A stretch of DNA of 32,778 nt, from assembly GCA_045629205.1 (NCBI GenBank), contig JAZQQT010000065.1:1-32778 (forward strand), given 5' to 3'. The notes under the pieces are model-generated. The model had not been told where the DNA came from. It made no database searches and saw nothing but the letters and a program-made list of their open reading frames with translations. Below, in pieces: positions 16,287 through 23,882 of this stretch (the first letter of the stretch is position 1; every line of letters begins with the position of its first letter). The translations under genes and the position numbers were made by a program. The DNA is from JAZQLP01 sp045629205. GTDB taxonomy: Bacteria; Bacillota; Clostridia; Oscillospirales; UBA644.

Positions 16287-17144
16287 ATGATTGAAGTAGT
16301 CGGCGTAAGATTTAAAAGCGTCGGTAAAATATATTATTTCGACCCCAAAGGATTGACTGCTGAAAAAGGAAACAAAGTTATAGTCGAAACAGTAAGAGGA
16401 CAGGAAATCGGCGATATTGTTATCCCGAACAGAATGGTGGAAGAAAACGAAAAGTTTCTTCCGCTCTCCCCTGTTATCAGATTGGCAACCAATCAGGATA
16501 TGGAGAAAAATGCAGAGAACAAAAAGAAAGAGCAGGAAGCTTTTGCAATCTGTGAAGAAAAGATTATAAAGCACAAACTGGATATGACGCTTATCAACGT
16601 CGAATATACGTTTGACAACAGTAAGATAATTTTCAACTTCGTTTCCGAAGGCAGAGTCGATTTCAGAGAACTTGTAAAAGATCTTGCCGCAATCTTTAAA
16701 ACCAGAATTGAATTACGGCAGATAGGTGTTCGTGACGAAACGAAAACAATAAGCGGTCTCGGTGTGTGCGGCAGGAAGGTCTGCTGTTCCGAGTTTCTAT
16801 CGGAATTTGCTCCGGTTTCGGTCAAGATGGCCAGAGACCAGTCTCTTTCAACAAATCCGCAAAAGATCTCAGGCGCATGCGGAAAACTTATTTGCTGTCT
16901 GAACTACGAACAGGAAACATATGACGAAGCATACAAAACTATGCCGCGCGTAGGAAACTACGTTGAAACGCCGAAAGGTAACGGATTGGTTTCCGAAGTT
17001 AACGTTGTTGCAGAATATATAAGAGTTAAGATCGACGGAGAAGAAGGACAGCATGCTGTTTTCAAGCCCAAAGAAGTTAAACTTCTGAACAGAAACAATT
17101 CCGACAGCAAGGAAAATGACGACGAATTAAAGGCACTGGAATAA
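16287..17144 (+). CDS. ricT: PSP1-domain protein, RicT (YaaT) family
   Basis: In B. subtilis RicT (YaaT) works with RicA and RicF in an iron-sulfur complex that promotes RNase Y-dependent RNA processing and affects sporulation and biofilm programmes. The 285-residue product carries the PSP1 core. It has the conserved cysteines of GLGVCGRKVCC and CGKLICCLNYEQ, and the N-terminus VVGVRFKSVGKIYYFDP matches family members almost word for word. An ATG at 16275 is in frame. The one at 16287 is preferred because the family begins two residues before VVGVRF and GGTGA lies 5 bases upstream. It follows holB as in B. subtilis. RicA and RicF are not in the window. Confidence 0.93.
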   Translation: MIEVVGVRFKSVGKIYYFDPKGLTAEKGNKVIVETVRGQEIGDIVIPNRMVEENEKFLPLSPVIRLATNQDMEKNAENKKKEQEAFAICEEKIIKHKLDMTLINVEYTFDNSKIIFNFVSEGRVDFRELVKDLAAIFKTRIELRQIGVRDETKTISGLGVCGRKVCCSEFLSEFAPVSVKMARDQSLSTNPQKISGACGKLICCLNYEQETYDEAYKTMPRVGNYVETPKGNGLVSEVNVVAEYIRVKIDGEEGQHAVFKPKEVKLLNRNNSDSKENDDELKALE

Positions 17145-17181
17145 AGTTTATCATTTCGTAAAAACTATTTAATAAAATCTA

Positions 17182-17210
17182 TTGAAATAACATGTCAGTT
17201 ATGATATAAT
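17182..17210 (+). promoter_or_regulatory. Promoter of the ferredoxin gene
   Basis: TTGAAA (17182-17187) and a perfect TATAAT (17205-17210) have a 17-base spacer, with TGA before the -10 (extended -10). The leader is about 45 bases and includes AGGAGG at 17251-17256. It is one of the strongest-looking promoters in the window. Confidence 0.85.
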
Positions 17211-17262
17211 ATATGTGCGAGACTGAGTTATTCGCATAACACTTTCGTTTAGGAGGATTATT

Positions 17263-17433
17263 ATGGCTCATATTATTACAGATGCATGTTTGTCCTGCGG
17301 CGCTTGTCAGGCAGCTTGTCCCGTTGATGCTATTTCCGAGGGCGACGGCAAATTCGTTATTGACCCCGATACCTGTATCGACTGTGGCGCTTGCGAAGGC
17401 GTTTGCCCCGTAGAAGCTCCTCAGCAGGCATAA
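17263..17433 (+). CDS. 2[4Fe-4S] ferredoxin, clostridial type
   Basis: This is a 56-residue electron carrier with two complete cluster motifs, C9-C12-C15-C19 (CLSCGACQAACP) and C38-C41-C44-C48 (CIDCGACEGVCP). Length and symmetry match classical clostridial ferredoxin. It has its own strong promoter, an AGGAGG RBS and a hairpin terminator, and its codons are strongly selected (GCT, TGC, GTT, CCC), all pointing to an abundant protein. It can plausibly feed the Rnf complex encoded upstream as well as hydrogenases or pyruvate oxidoreductase elsewhere; the link to Rnf is inference. It occupies the place between ricT and trmN6 where B. subtilis has yabA. Confidence 0.95.
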   Translation: MAHIITDACLSCGACQAACPVDAISEGDGKFVIDPDTCIDCGACEGVCPVEAPQQA

Positions 17434-17446
17434 TTGCTATATAAAC

Positions 17447-17475
17447 AAAGGCCGCAGAAATGCGGCCTTTATTAT
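17447..17475 (+). terminator. Terminator of the ferredoxin gene
   Basis: A perfect 10-bp stem AAAGGCCGCA/TGCGGCCTTT (17447-17456 with 17461-17470) closed by a GAAA tetraloop is followed by ATTATT. The trmN6 start codon lies only 9 bases beyond the stem. Confidence 0.85.
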
Positions 17476-17479
17476 TAAT

Positions 17480-18238
17480 ATGATTAAAACAGAAGATTTA
17501 CATATAAACGGCTTAAAAATACTGCAGGAAGATAACGGCTTCAAATTCGGAACTGATGCCGTTCTTTTGTCGTGGTTTTGCAAAACAAAAAAATTCAGGA
17601 ACGCAATCGATCTGTGCTGCGGAAACGGAATCGTTCCGATTCTTTTATCCACGGAAAAATACGACACCATAACCGGAATCGAAATCAATTCCACACAATG
17701 TGATTTATTTGAAAAATCGATCAGTCTCAATAATCTGAAAAATATTTCATGCATCAATGCGGATATTCGGCTCTCCTCTTTAAAAAAAACAAAAAGTATC
17801 ATATCTGGACAGTCTGACCTTGTATCGATCAACCCTCCGTATTTTGAACCATTCAGAGGAATAAGCCCCGCAGATGCAAAAGCAGCTGCACGTTCGGAAT
17901 CGATGTGCACGCTGTCGGAAGTAACAGAAACGGCAGCTTATCTCTTAAAGCACGGCGGTCGATTTTGCATGATTCACAGAGTTGAACGACTTTGTGATAT
18001 TTTTGAAGCAATGAGAGCTTACAGAATAGAGCCCAAACGCTTTGTTCCTGTAATATCCGTTGACGGAAAAAATCCCGAGCTATGTCTTATTGAAGGAAAA
18101 AAAGGCGGAGGCGTAGGATTGAAATTCGAAGCTCCGATTATAATATCGAACAAAGCAGGCAGATATACGGATCAGGCAAATTCCATATACGGTTTTGACA
18201 GAAATTCATACGCTGAGGATGATAATTATGGCAAATGA
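17480..18238 (+). CDS. trmN6: tRNA1(Val) A37 N6-methyltransferase-type enzyme (TrmN6/YabB)
   Basis: This 252-residue class I SAM-dependent methyltransferase has the SAM-binding motif DLCCGNGIVPILL (44-56) and the N6-adenine catalytic motif NPPYF (118-122). The N-terminus LHINGLKILQEDNGFKFGTDAVLLSWF matches the YabB/TrmN6 family. Position directly before rsmI is conserved in Firmicutes. It shows no Shine-Dalgarno: the ATG follows the ferredoxin terminator at once. Expression may depend on readthrough from the ferredoxin promoter. Its 3' end overlaps rsmI by 11 bases. Confidence 0.88.
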   Translation: MIKTEDLHINGLKILQEDNGFKFGTDAVLLSWFCKTKKFRNAIDLCCGNGIVPILLSTEKYDTITGIEINSTQCDLFEKSISLNNLKNISCINADIRLSSLKKTKSIISGQSDLVSINPPYFEPFRGISPADAKAAARSESMCTLSEVTETAAYLLKHGGRFCMIHRVERLCDIFEAMRAYRIEPKRFVPVISVDGKNPELCLIEGKKGGGVGLKFEAPIIISNKAGRYTDQANSIYGFDRNSYAEDDNYGK

Positions 18239-19067
18239 TAAAATATCTTTATACTGTGTTCCGACTCCGATCGGAAACTTGTCAGATATGTCTCAAAGAT
18301 GTATTGACGTGCTGAAAAGCGTTGATTTCATAGCCGCCGAAGATACAAGAAAATCAGGTATCATGCTGAAACTTTTCGATATAAAAAAACCGATGGTGAG
18401 TTATTTTGAACATAACAAAAAAGAACGCGGTGAAATAATCGTCGCAAGGCTTTTAAACGGAGAAACCTGCGCGTTGATTACAGATGCGGGAATGCCGGCG
18501 ATTTCGGATCCGGGAGAGGATCTCGTAAAACAGTGCATTGAAAAAGGACTGAAAGTAAGCGCATTACCGGGTCCCAGTGCTGTAATCACAGCATTGGCAA
18601 TGTCGGGGCTTTCGACCGGACGATTTACATTCGAAGGTTTTTTGAGCACTGCAAAGAACAGCAGAAACGAACACTTATCTTCGCTTGAAAACGAAATGCG
18701 AACAATGATTTTTTATGAGGCTCCGCACCATCTTCTCGGAACTTTGGAAGATATGAAAAAGCATTTCGGCGGAGAAAGAAAAATATCACTTGTCCGTGAA
18801 ATATCAAAAATATATGAAGAAACACAACTTACAACAATTGACGATGCTATTCTTTTCTATTCGGAAACGCAACCGCGAGGAGAATTTGTTCTCGTAATTG
18901 AAGGAAAACCACAGCGTAAAGAAATGGATATAACCGATTCGGACATAGACACTTTTTTTAACGACTTGCTTTCCGTGGGCAAAACAAAAAGCGAAGCGGC
19001 GAAATTAACCGCAAAACAATTCTGCCTGCGAAAAAATGATGTTTATGACAGATTCAAACAAGAATAA
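18228..19067 (+). CDS. rsmI: 16S rRNA C1402 2'-O-methyltransferase RsmI
   Basis: RsmI methylates the ribose of C1402 in the 16S decoding centre. The 279-residue product has the tetrapyrrole-methylase fold and family motifs TPIGNL near the start, AAEDTR, ITDAGMPAISDPG and PGPSAVITALAMSGL. The frame extends upstream to an ATG at 18195, but GAGGAT 7 bases before the ATG at 18228 and the family's usual N-terminus fix the start. It overlaps the trmN6 end and is followed by a strong terminator. Confidence 0.96.
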   Translation: MANDKISLYCVPTPIGNLSDMSQRCIDVLKSVDFIAAEDTRKSGIMLKLFDIKKPMVSYFEHNKKERGEIIVARLLNGETCALITDAGMPAISDPGEDLVKQCIEKGLKVSALPGPSAVITALAMSGLSTGRFTFEGFLSTAKNSRNEHLSSLENEMRTMIFYEAPHHLLGTLEDMKKHFGGERKISLVREISKIYEETQLTTIDDAILFYSETQPRGEFVLVIEGKPQRKEMDITDSDIDTFFNDLLSVGKTKSEAAKLTAKQFCLRKNDVYDRFKQE

Positions 19068-19091
19068 ATGTGAAACTTTTTTTAAATTTTT

Positions 19092-19132
19092 CAAGTGAAC
19101 CGTTTGATTTTTAACGGTTCACTTGATTTTTT
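19092..19132 (+). terminator. Terminator of trmN6-rsmI
   Basis: A perfect 13-bp stem (19092-19104 with 19113-19125) with an 8-base loop is followed by ATTTTTTATT. It begins 24 bases after the rsmI stop. Confidence 0.85.
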
Positions 19133-19151
19133 ATTTATTATAATATATAAT
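19123..19151 (+). promoter_or_regulatory. Promoter of the M23 endopeptidase gene
   Basis: TTGATT (19123-19128) and TATAAT (19146-19151) have a 17-base spacer. The -35 sits on the last bases of the upstream terminator stem. The AT-rich surroundings make chance matches likelier than usual. Confidence 0.55.
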
Positions 19152-19218
19152 ATAAAAGTTATATTATGTATTTTGATACGTATGCAATCTGCAGAACGAT
19201 ATCGGAAAGGATTATTTT

Positions 19219-20955
19219 TTGCCGCGTAATCTTCTAATCAACAAGGTAAAAAAGCAGGTAGTGGTTACAGAAATAAAATCAAAAAACCACTCATTTTCCG
19301 ATACGCACGAAACAACCGTAATACGTGAAACTACAGTATTGAAAAACGGTCTTGCAACAAGTAAAAAGATTAAAGATTTTTTTAATAAGCTTGACTCTTT
19401 TGCAAAAAAAACCGGACTGTCAAAAACAAAAACATTTTTAAAGAATCTTTTCGGTAAATTTGCCGATTATGCTTACAGAGGGAAAGATACCGGAATAAAT
19501 GAGGCACGTCTCACCAACACGTCGCTTTTTTCTAAGATAAAGCAATACGCAATTCATTTTTTAAAAATGCTGTTTTTAACAATAGCCGGAATTATTAAAC
19601 TTTTATCTCCGATCGCATTCCCTGTTTTCGGTGTTTTGCTTATCGTTTTTGCTTTTAATTGGCTTGCCACCCATTCCGTTGCACTGAGTGTTTCGATAGA
19701 CGGAAACGAACTGGGACTTGTAAAAAGCGATTCTGTATACAACGATGCCGAGTCACGTGTCTCGAAGACCGTCGAAGAAAGAACCGGCGAACAGTATACG
19801 ATGGATTCGATATACGAATACGCAATTAAAATAATTGACAAAGATTCTTACTCATCCCCTGACGAGGTTTATGCTAATCTGCAGGGAGTAGTTGATACCT
19901 ATGTAAGTCAGTATTACGGATTTTTTATAGACGGTAAAATGATTGCCGCCGCAAGAAACGAAGCGATAATAGAAAAAGTTCTTGAAACCGTAGCATCTTA
20001 TTATTTCACAAACGATACGGAAAGTTACGAGATTCAAAATGAAACCGATATCGTGAAAGACACATATGCAAAAACATATCTGCTTGACTATGACGAAATA
20101 CTCGCAATGTTTACGGAGCCTGTAAACGGAACCGTTTACACTGTAAAAAAGAACGATACGCTTTCTTCTATTGCCAAGGACCACGGACTGTCAGTACCGA
20201 TTTTAAAGCTGATCAACGGAGACCCCGATTTATCCGTAAAAGCAGGTGACACCATCCGAATAGGCAAACCGGTTTTACAACTCACGGTAGAAACCCTCAA
20301 AACGGTTACCTACTCGGAAGTAATTCCTTACACTACAAAATATATCGAAACAGACTCACTTTACGAAAACTCAACTTCCGTAAAAAATAAAGGAAGCAAC
20401 GGTTCATATACCATCACGGCGATTGTCAGATCCGTTAACGGAACGGAAGTATCGAGAACGGAATTGACAAGAGTCAAAACAAAGGATGCAGTAACACAAC
20501 AGATTTTGGTCGGAACAAAAAAAATCGCGCCGTCCGGAAGTTTTATTTTTCCTCTAGATAAAAAAGGTTTTTATAAAATCACTTCATATTTCGGTTGGAG
20601 AACATTGCGCGGTCAACCGAGTAATCATACCGGAATTGACCTTGCGGCAAATTACGGAACCAAAATTTACGCGGCAGATGCCGGAACCGTGTGCGAAAAA
20701 GGTTATTCTGCCACCGGACTCGGAAATTATGTTAAAATAGATCACGGAAACGGCATAATTACGATATACGGGCATGCAAGTAAAATAGCAAGCGGAATAA
20801 AAGTCGGAGTCAAGGTTTATCAAGGTCAGATAATAGCCTATGTCGGAAGTACCGGAAACAGCACCGGCAACCATCTGCATTTCGGAGTATACGATAAATC
20901 TGCCGGCAAGAATATAGATCCTCTTCCTTACATAAAAAAAGTCATCCCAAGATAA
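19219..20955 (+). CDS. Membrane-anchored LysM-G5-M23 peptidoglycan endopeptidase
   Basis: The 578-residue product starts at TTG; GGAAAGG lies 8 bases upstream and no nearby ATG in this frame fits. A basic, Lys/Thr-rich cytoplasmic region (1-110) precedes a hydrophobic segment (about 115-150). Outside come a region with no recognised fold, a LysM module (about 305-350, VYTVKKNDTLSSIAKDHG), a G5 domain (about 353-434) and a C-terminal LytM/M23 domain. The zinc and catalytic residues are present: H470 and D474 (HTGIDL), H519 (YGHA), H552 and H554 (HLHF). It should cut peptide cross-bridges in the wall. The general build resembles wall endopeptidases acting during growth or spore formation, but the long cytoplasmic head is unusual. 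Confidence 0.9.
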   Translation: MPRNLLINKVKKQVVVTEIKSKNHSFSDTHETTVIRETTVLKNGLATSKKIKDFFNKLDSFAKKTGLSKTKTFLKNLFGKFADYAYRGKDTGINEARLTNTSLFSKIKQYAIHFLKMLFLTIAGIIKLLSPIAFPVFGVLLIVFAFNWLATHSVALSVSIDGNELGLVKSDSVYNDAESRVSKTVEERTGEQYTMDSIYEYAIKIIDKDSYSSPDEVYANLQGVVDTYVSQYYGFFIDGKMIAAARNEAIIEKVLETVASYYFTNDTESYEIQNETDIVKDTYAKTYLLDYDEILAMFTEPVNGTVYTVKKNDTLSSIAKDHGLSVPILKLINGDPDLSVKAGDTIRIGKPVLQLTVETLKTVTYSEVIPYTTKYIETDSLYENSTSVKNKGSNGSYTITAIVRSVNGTEVSRTELTRVKTKDAVTQQILVGTKKIAPSGSFIFPLDKKGFYKITSYFGWRTLRGQPSNHTGIDLAANYGTKIYAADAGTVCEKGYSATGLGNYVKIDHGNGIITIYGHASKIASGIKVGVKVYQGQIIAYVGSTGNSTGNHLHFGVYDKSAGKNIDPLPYIKKVIPR

Positions 20956-21006
20956 ACAGATAATTCTTTAAATACACACACAATACTGAAAGGACATTCC
21001 GTTTTT

Positions 21007-22308
21007 ATGGACAGATATGTCATTGCCGGAGAAAAACCATTATATGGAACAGTAACGATAAGCGGCGGAAAAAACGCTGCCGTTGCAATCATCCCGGCCA
21101 CTATTCTCGTGAGCGGTTCCTGCATTATCGAAAACATTCCGAAAATCAGAGACGTCATTCAATTATTTGATATTTTAAAAAAAATGGGCGCTTCCGTTGA
21201 CTATCTTGACGAAACTACAGTTAAAATAGATACTACGGGAATATCTTCTCCAATTGCAACTTTTGAAGAAGTTCGCAAAATGAGAGCCTCGTATTATCTT
21301 ATCGGTGCGTTGCTCGGCAGATTCGGAAAAGCAAAAGTCAACCTTCCCGGAGGCTGTGACTTCGGAAACAGACCGATAGATCAGCATATAAAAGGGTTTG
21401 AAGCATTGGGAGCAACTGTTTCGGTAGAACACGGCGTTGTTAATGCAGAATCGGATTCGCTCAGAGGCGATACCGTTTATATGGACGTAAGAAGCGTCGG
21501 TGCGACCATAAATATTATGCTCGCCGCAGTTTTAACTAAAGGAACAACGATAATAGAAAACGCAGGCAAAGAGCCTCACATAGTCGATACGGCGAACTTT
21601 TTGAATATGATGGGTGCAAAAATCAAAGGAGCCGGAACCGATGTGATAAAAATCGAAGGCGTTACAAAACTCATCGGAAAGACATATACTATTATCCCCG
21701 ATCAGATCGAAGCCGGAACTTATATGGTTGCCGCTGCTGCCACCGGAGGACGTGTAAAGGTCGAAAACATTATTCCGAAGCATATGGAGACCATTGCCGC
21801 AAAGCTTGAAGAATGCGGCGTATATGTTGAAGAAGGCGACGATTATATTATTATTTCACGTGATAATAATGTAAAACTCAAAAAAACAAACATAAAAACC
21901 CTTCCTTATCCGGGTTTTCCGACAGATATGCAGCCGCAAATGGCAGCGATGCTTTCAACGGCCGAAGGTACATCGATTATAACCGAAGGAGTATGGGACA
22001 GCAGATTCAGATATATTGACGAATTGCGAAGAATGGGCGCATCCGCAGATGTTGACGGTCGTGTTTGCGTAATAAAAGGCGTAAAAAAACTAATGGGCGC
22101 AGAAGTTACAGCCTGTGACCTCAGAGCAGGTGTTGCGATGGTAATTGCCGGACTGTGCGCAGAAGGTATTACAACAGTTGTTGAAACAGACCATATTGAA
22201 CGCGGATATGAAAATCTTGTTGAAAAATTAACTGGACTCGGAGCATCCATAAAAAAAGTTTCCGATTCTGATTTAAAACAGACCTTTACAGAAAAAGCAA
22301 TAGGATAA
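21007..22308 (+). CDS. murA: UDP-N-acetylglucosamine 1-carboxyvinyltransferase
   Basis: MurA transfers enolpyruvate from phosphoenolpyruvate to UDP-GlcNAc, the first committed step of peptidoglycan synthesis. The 433-residue product has the EPT repeat fold, with GGKNAA (20-25) near the start and the active-site loop PGGCDFGNRPID, whose C117 is the residue attacked by fosfomycin; a Cys here predicts a fosfomycin-sensitive enzyme. It is slightly longer than the usual 417-420. AAAGGA lies upstream of the ATG, somewhat distant. It follows the wall endopeptidase gene by 51 bases. Clostridia often have two MurA paralogues; only one is here. Confidence 0.95.
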   Translation: MDRYVIAGEKPLYGTVTISGGKNAAVAIIPATILVSGSCIIENIPKIRDVIQLFDILKKMGASVDYLDETTVKIDTTGISSPIATFEEVRKMRASYYLIGALLGRFGKAKVNLPGGCDFGNRPIDQHIKGFEALGATVSVEHGVVNAESDSLRGDTVYMDVRSVGATINIMLAAVLTKGTTIIENAGKEPHIVDTANFLNMMGAKIKGAGTDVIKIEGVTKLIGKTYTIIPDQIEAGTYMVAAAATGGRVKVENIIPKHMETIAAKLEECGVYVEEGDDYIIISRDNNVKLKKTNIKTLPYPGFPTDMQPQMAAMLSTAEGTSIITEGVWDSRFRYIDELRRMGASADVDGRVCVIKGVKKLMGAEVTACDLRAGVAMVIAGLCAEGITTVVETDHIERGYENLVEKLTGLGASIKKVSDSDLKQTFTEKAIG

Positions 22309-22313
22309 TCTGA

Positions 22314-22340
22314 AACGCAGACGGGAATCACGTCTGCGTT
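22314..22340 (+). terminator. Hairpin after murA, weak terminator
   Basis: A perfect 10-bp stem AACGCAGACG/CGTCTGCGTT (22314-22323 with 22331-22340) has a 7-base loop but is followed by AATTAC with no T tract. It may be a partial terminator, a processing site, or a 3' end stabiliser for murA mRNA. Confidence 0.5.
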
Positions 22341-22353
22341 AATTACAAAATAT

Positions 22354-23163
22354 ATGAATTACAGAATATGTACTCTATGCAGCGGCAGCAATGCCAACGC
22401 AACATTTATTGACTCGGGAGAAAAGAAAATACTAATTGACGCCGGATGCGGAATCAGAACAGCAGCAAAGAAACTGGCTGAATTAAACACATCTCTTGAC
22501 GAAATAGATGCCGTCTTTATCACTCATGAACATACAGACCATATTAAAGGGCTTCAATCAATCACAAAAAAATACAGAATTCCGATTATCGCGAACAAAA
22601 AAACTCTATACGCAATAAAAGCGAGTATTCCATCAATTGACGAGGGCTCTTTGATTGAATTACCGACCGGAGCAACTGCAGTTAACGGAAATCTGACAAT
22701 AAAATCCGTAAAAACAAACCATGATGCTGCCGAAAGCGTTGGCTATCTTATAAAAGCCGACACAAAAACCATCGGTGTTTTTACCGATCTCGGAGATTTC
22801 AATCCGGAAATCATCGATGCCCTTTCCGAATGCGAAACCGCAGTTCTGGAAGCCAATCATGACCTCGAAATGCTCATGAACGGAACATATCCGTTTCCGT
22901 TGAAGGAACGTATTCTCGGGCAAAACGGACATCTCTCAAATATTCAGTGCGCAGAGCTTATATGCAAGGCAGCCGAAGGAAATATGAAAAATGTCATCCT
23001 TGCGCATCTGAGTAAAGAAAACAATACTCCGACAATTGCATATGTAACCATCGCCGACAGAATCGAATCTGCAGGCAAGGAAGTTTTCTCCTGCCAATGC
23101 AATGACGGGATTTTTCTTTCAGTTGCGCCGAGAGACGAAATATCCGCAATAATAGAGGGATAA
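22354..23163 (+). CDS. walJ: Metallo-beta-lactamase-fold hydrolase, WalJ/YycJ family
   Basis: The 269-residue product has the metal motif HEHTDH (58-63), a later histidine in KTNHDAAESVGY, and the opening CSGSNANATFID typical of YycJ/WalJ. In Bacillus the gene belongs to the walRK locus and influences coordination of wall metabolism and division; a nuclease activity has been proposed for the fold. No walRK is in this window. It has no visible Shine-Dalgarno and starts 13 bases after a hairpin. Its stop is one base from the rlmH start, and pairing with rlmH is common in Firmicutes. Confidence 0.88.
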   Translation: MNYRICTLCSGSNANATFIDSGEKKILIDAGCGIRTAAKKLAELNTSLDEIDAVFITHEHTDHIKGLQSITKKYRIPIIANKKTLYAIKASIPSIDEGSLIELPTGATAVNGNLTIKSVKTNHDAAESVGYLIKADTKTIGVFTDLGDFNPEIIDALSECETAVLEANHDLEMLMNGTYPFPLKERILGQNGHLSNIQCAELICKAAEGNMKNVILAHLSKENNTPTIAYVTIADRIESAGKEVFSCQCNDGIFLSVAPRDEISAIIEG

Positions 23164-23164
23164 T

Positions 23165-23599
23165 ATGCTCAATGTCAAAATAGTCTGTGTAGGAAATCTT
23201 AAAGAGACATGGTGGCGTGATGCATCTGCGGAATATCAAAAACGTCTATCGAGGTTTTGCAGAATCTCAATCACGGAATTGCCGGAATCCACACCGGAGA
23301 AAGAAAAAACACTGATATTGAAAAATCTGTCGGGCTATGTGTTTGCCCTCTGTGTTGAAGGAAAACAAATGCCGAGTGAAAATCTGTCCGAAGCCATAGA
23401 TAAATTATCCATGAATTATTCAGATATATCTTTTGTAATAGGCAGTTCAACAGGGTTGGATGAGGAAGTCAAAAAGAAAGCAGACTGTATGCTTTCCTTT
23501 TCGCAGATGACTTTCCCGCATCAGCTTATGAGAATTATTCTTCTGGAACAGATATACAGAGCTTTTACAATATCAAACCATATCACATATCATAAATAA
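23165..23599 (+). CDS. rlmH: 23S rRNA pseudouridine-1915 N3-methyltransferase RlmH
   Basis: RlmH is the SPOUT enzyme that methylates pseudouridine 1915 in the A-site region of 23S rRNA. The 144-residue product has the C-terminal signature MTFPHQLMRIILLEQIYRA and ends in YHK, as the family does. The SAM-loop reads IGSSTGL where most members have IGGSxGL. At 144 residues it is somewhat shorter than the usual 155-159, the difference being in the N-terminal half. AGAGGG precedes the ATG. Confidence 0.95.
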   Translation: MLNVKIVCVGNLKETWWRDASAEYQKRLSRFCRISITELPESTPEKEKTLILKNLSGYVFALCVEGKQMPSENLSEAIDKLSMNYSDISFVIGSSTGLDEEVKKKADCMLSFSQMTFPHQLMRIILLEQIYRAFTISNHITYHK

Positions 23600-23608
23600 G
23601 AGGTCGGA

Positions 23609-23863
23609 ATGAAAGAATTTTCATACAAAACAAAAGGCACGTGTTCGACAAGAATAGATTTAATTCTGGATGACAGCAATATAATCACCGGAGTCAAATT
23701 CACAAACGGATGCAATGGCAATACGCAGGGTGTCGCAAAACTCGCCGTCGGTCGCCCTGCAGAAGAAATAATAGGATTACTGAAAGGAATCAGTTGCGGA
23801 GGTCGTCCGACATCATGTCCCGACCAACTTGCGAAAGCTCTTGAAATTGCAATCGCAGAATAA
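23609..23863 (+). CDS. TSCPD-domain protein (TIGR03905-type)
   Basis: This small 84-residue protein has the invariant cysteines C12, C35, C63 and C70 in GTCS, NGCNGN and CGGRPTSCPDQLA. The TSCPD module also occurs at the C-terminus of B12-dependent ribonucleotide reductases. Stand-alone copies are widespread in Firmicutes and have no assigned function. The four cysteines suggest metal or cluster binding, or redox chemistry. AGAGG lies just before the ATG. It is 9 bases after rlmH and 19 bases before the mutase gene, so the three are probably cotranscribed. Confidence 0.88.
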   Translation: MKEFSYKTKGTCSTRIDLILDDSNIITGVKFTNGCNGNTQGVAKLAVGRPAEEIIGLLKGISCGGRPTSCPDQLAKALEIAIAE

Positions 23864-23882
23864 AACTGAACGGACTGAAATT

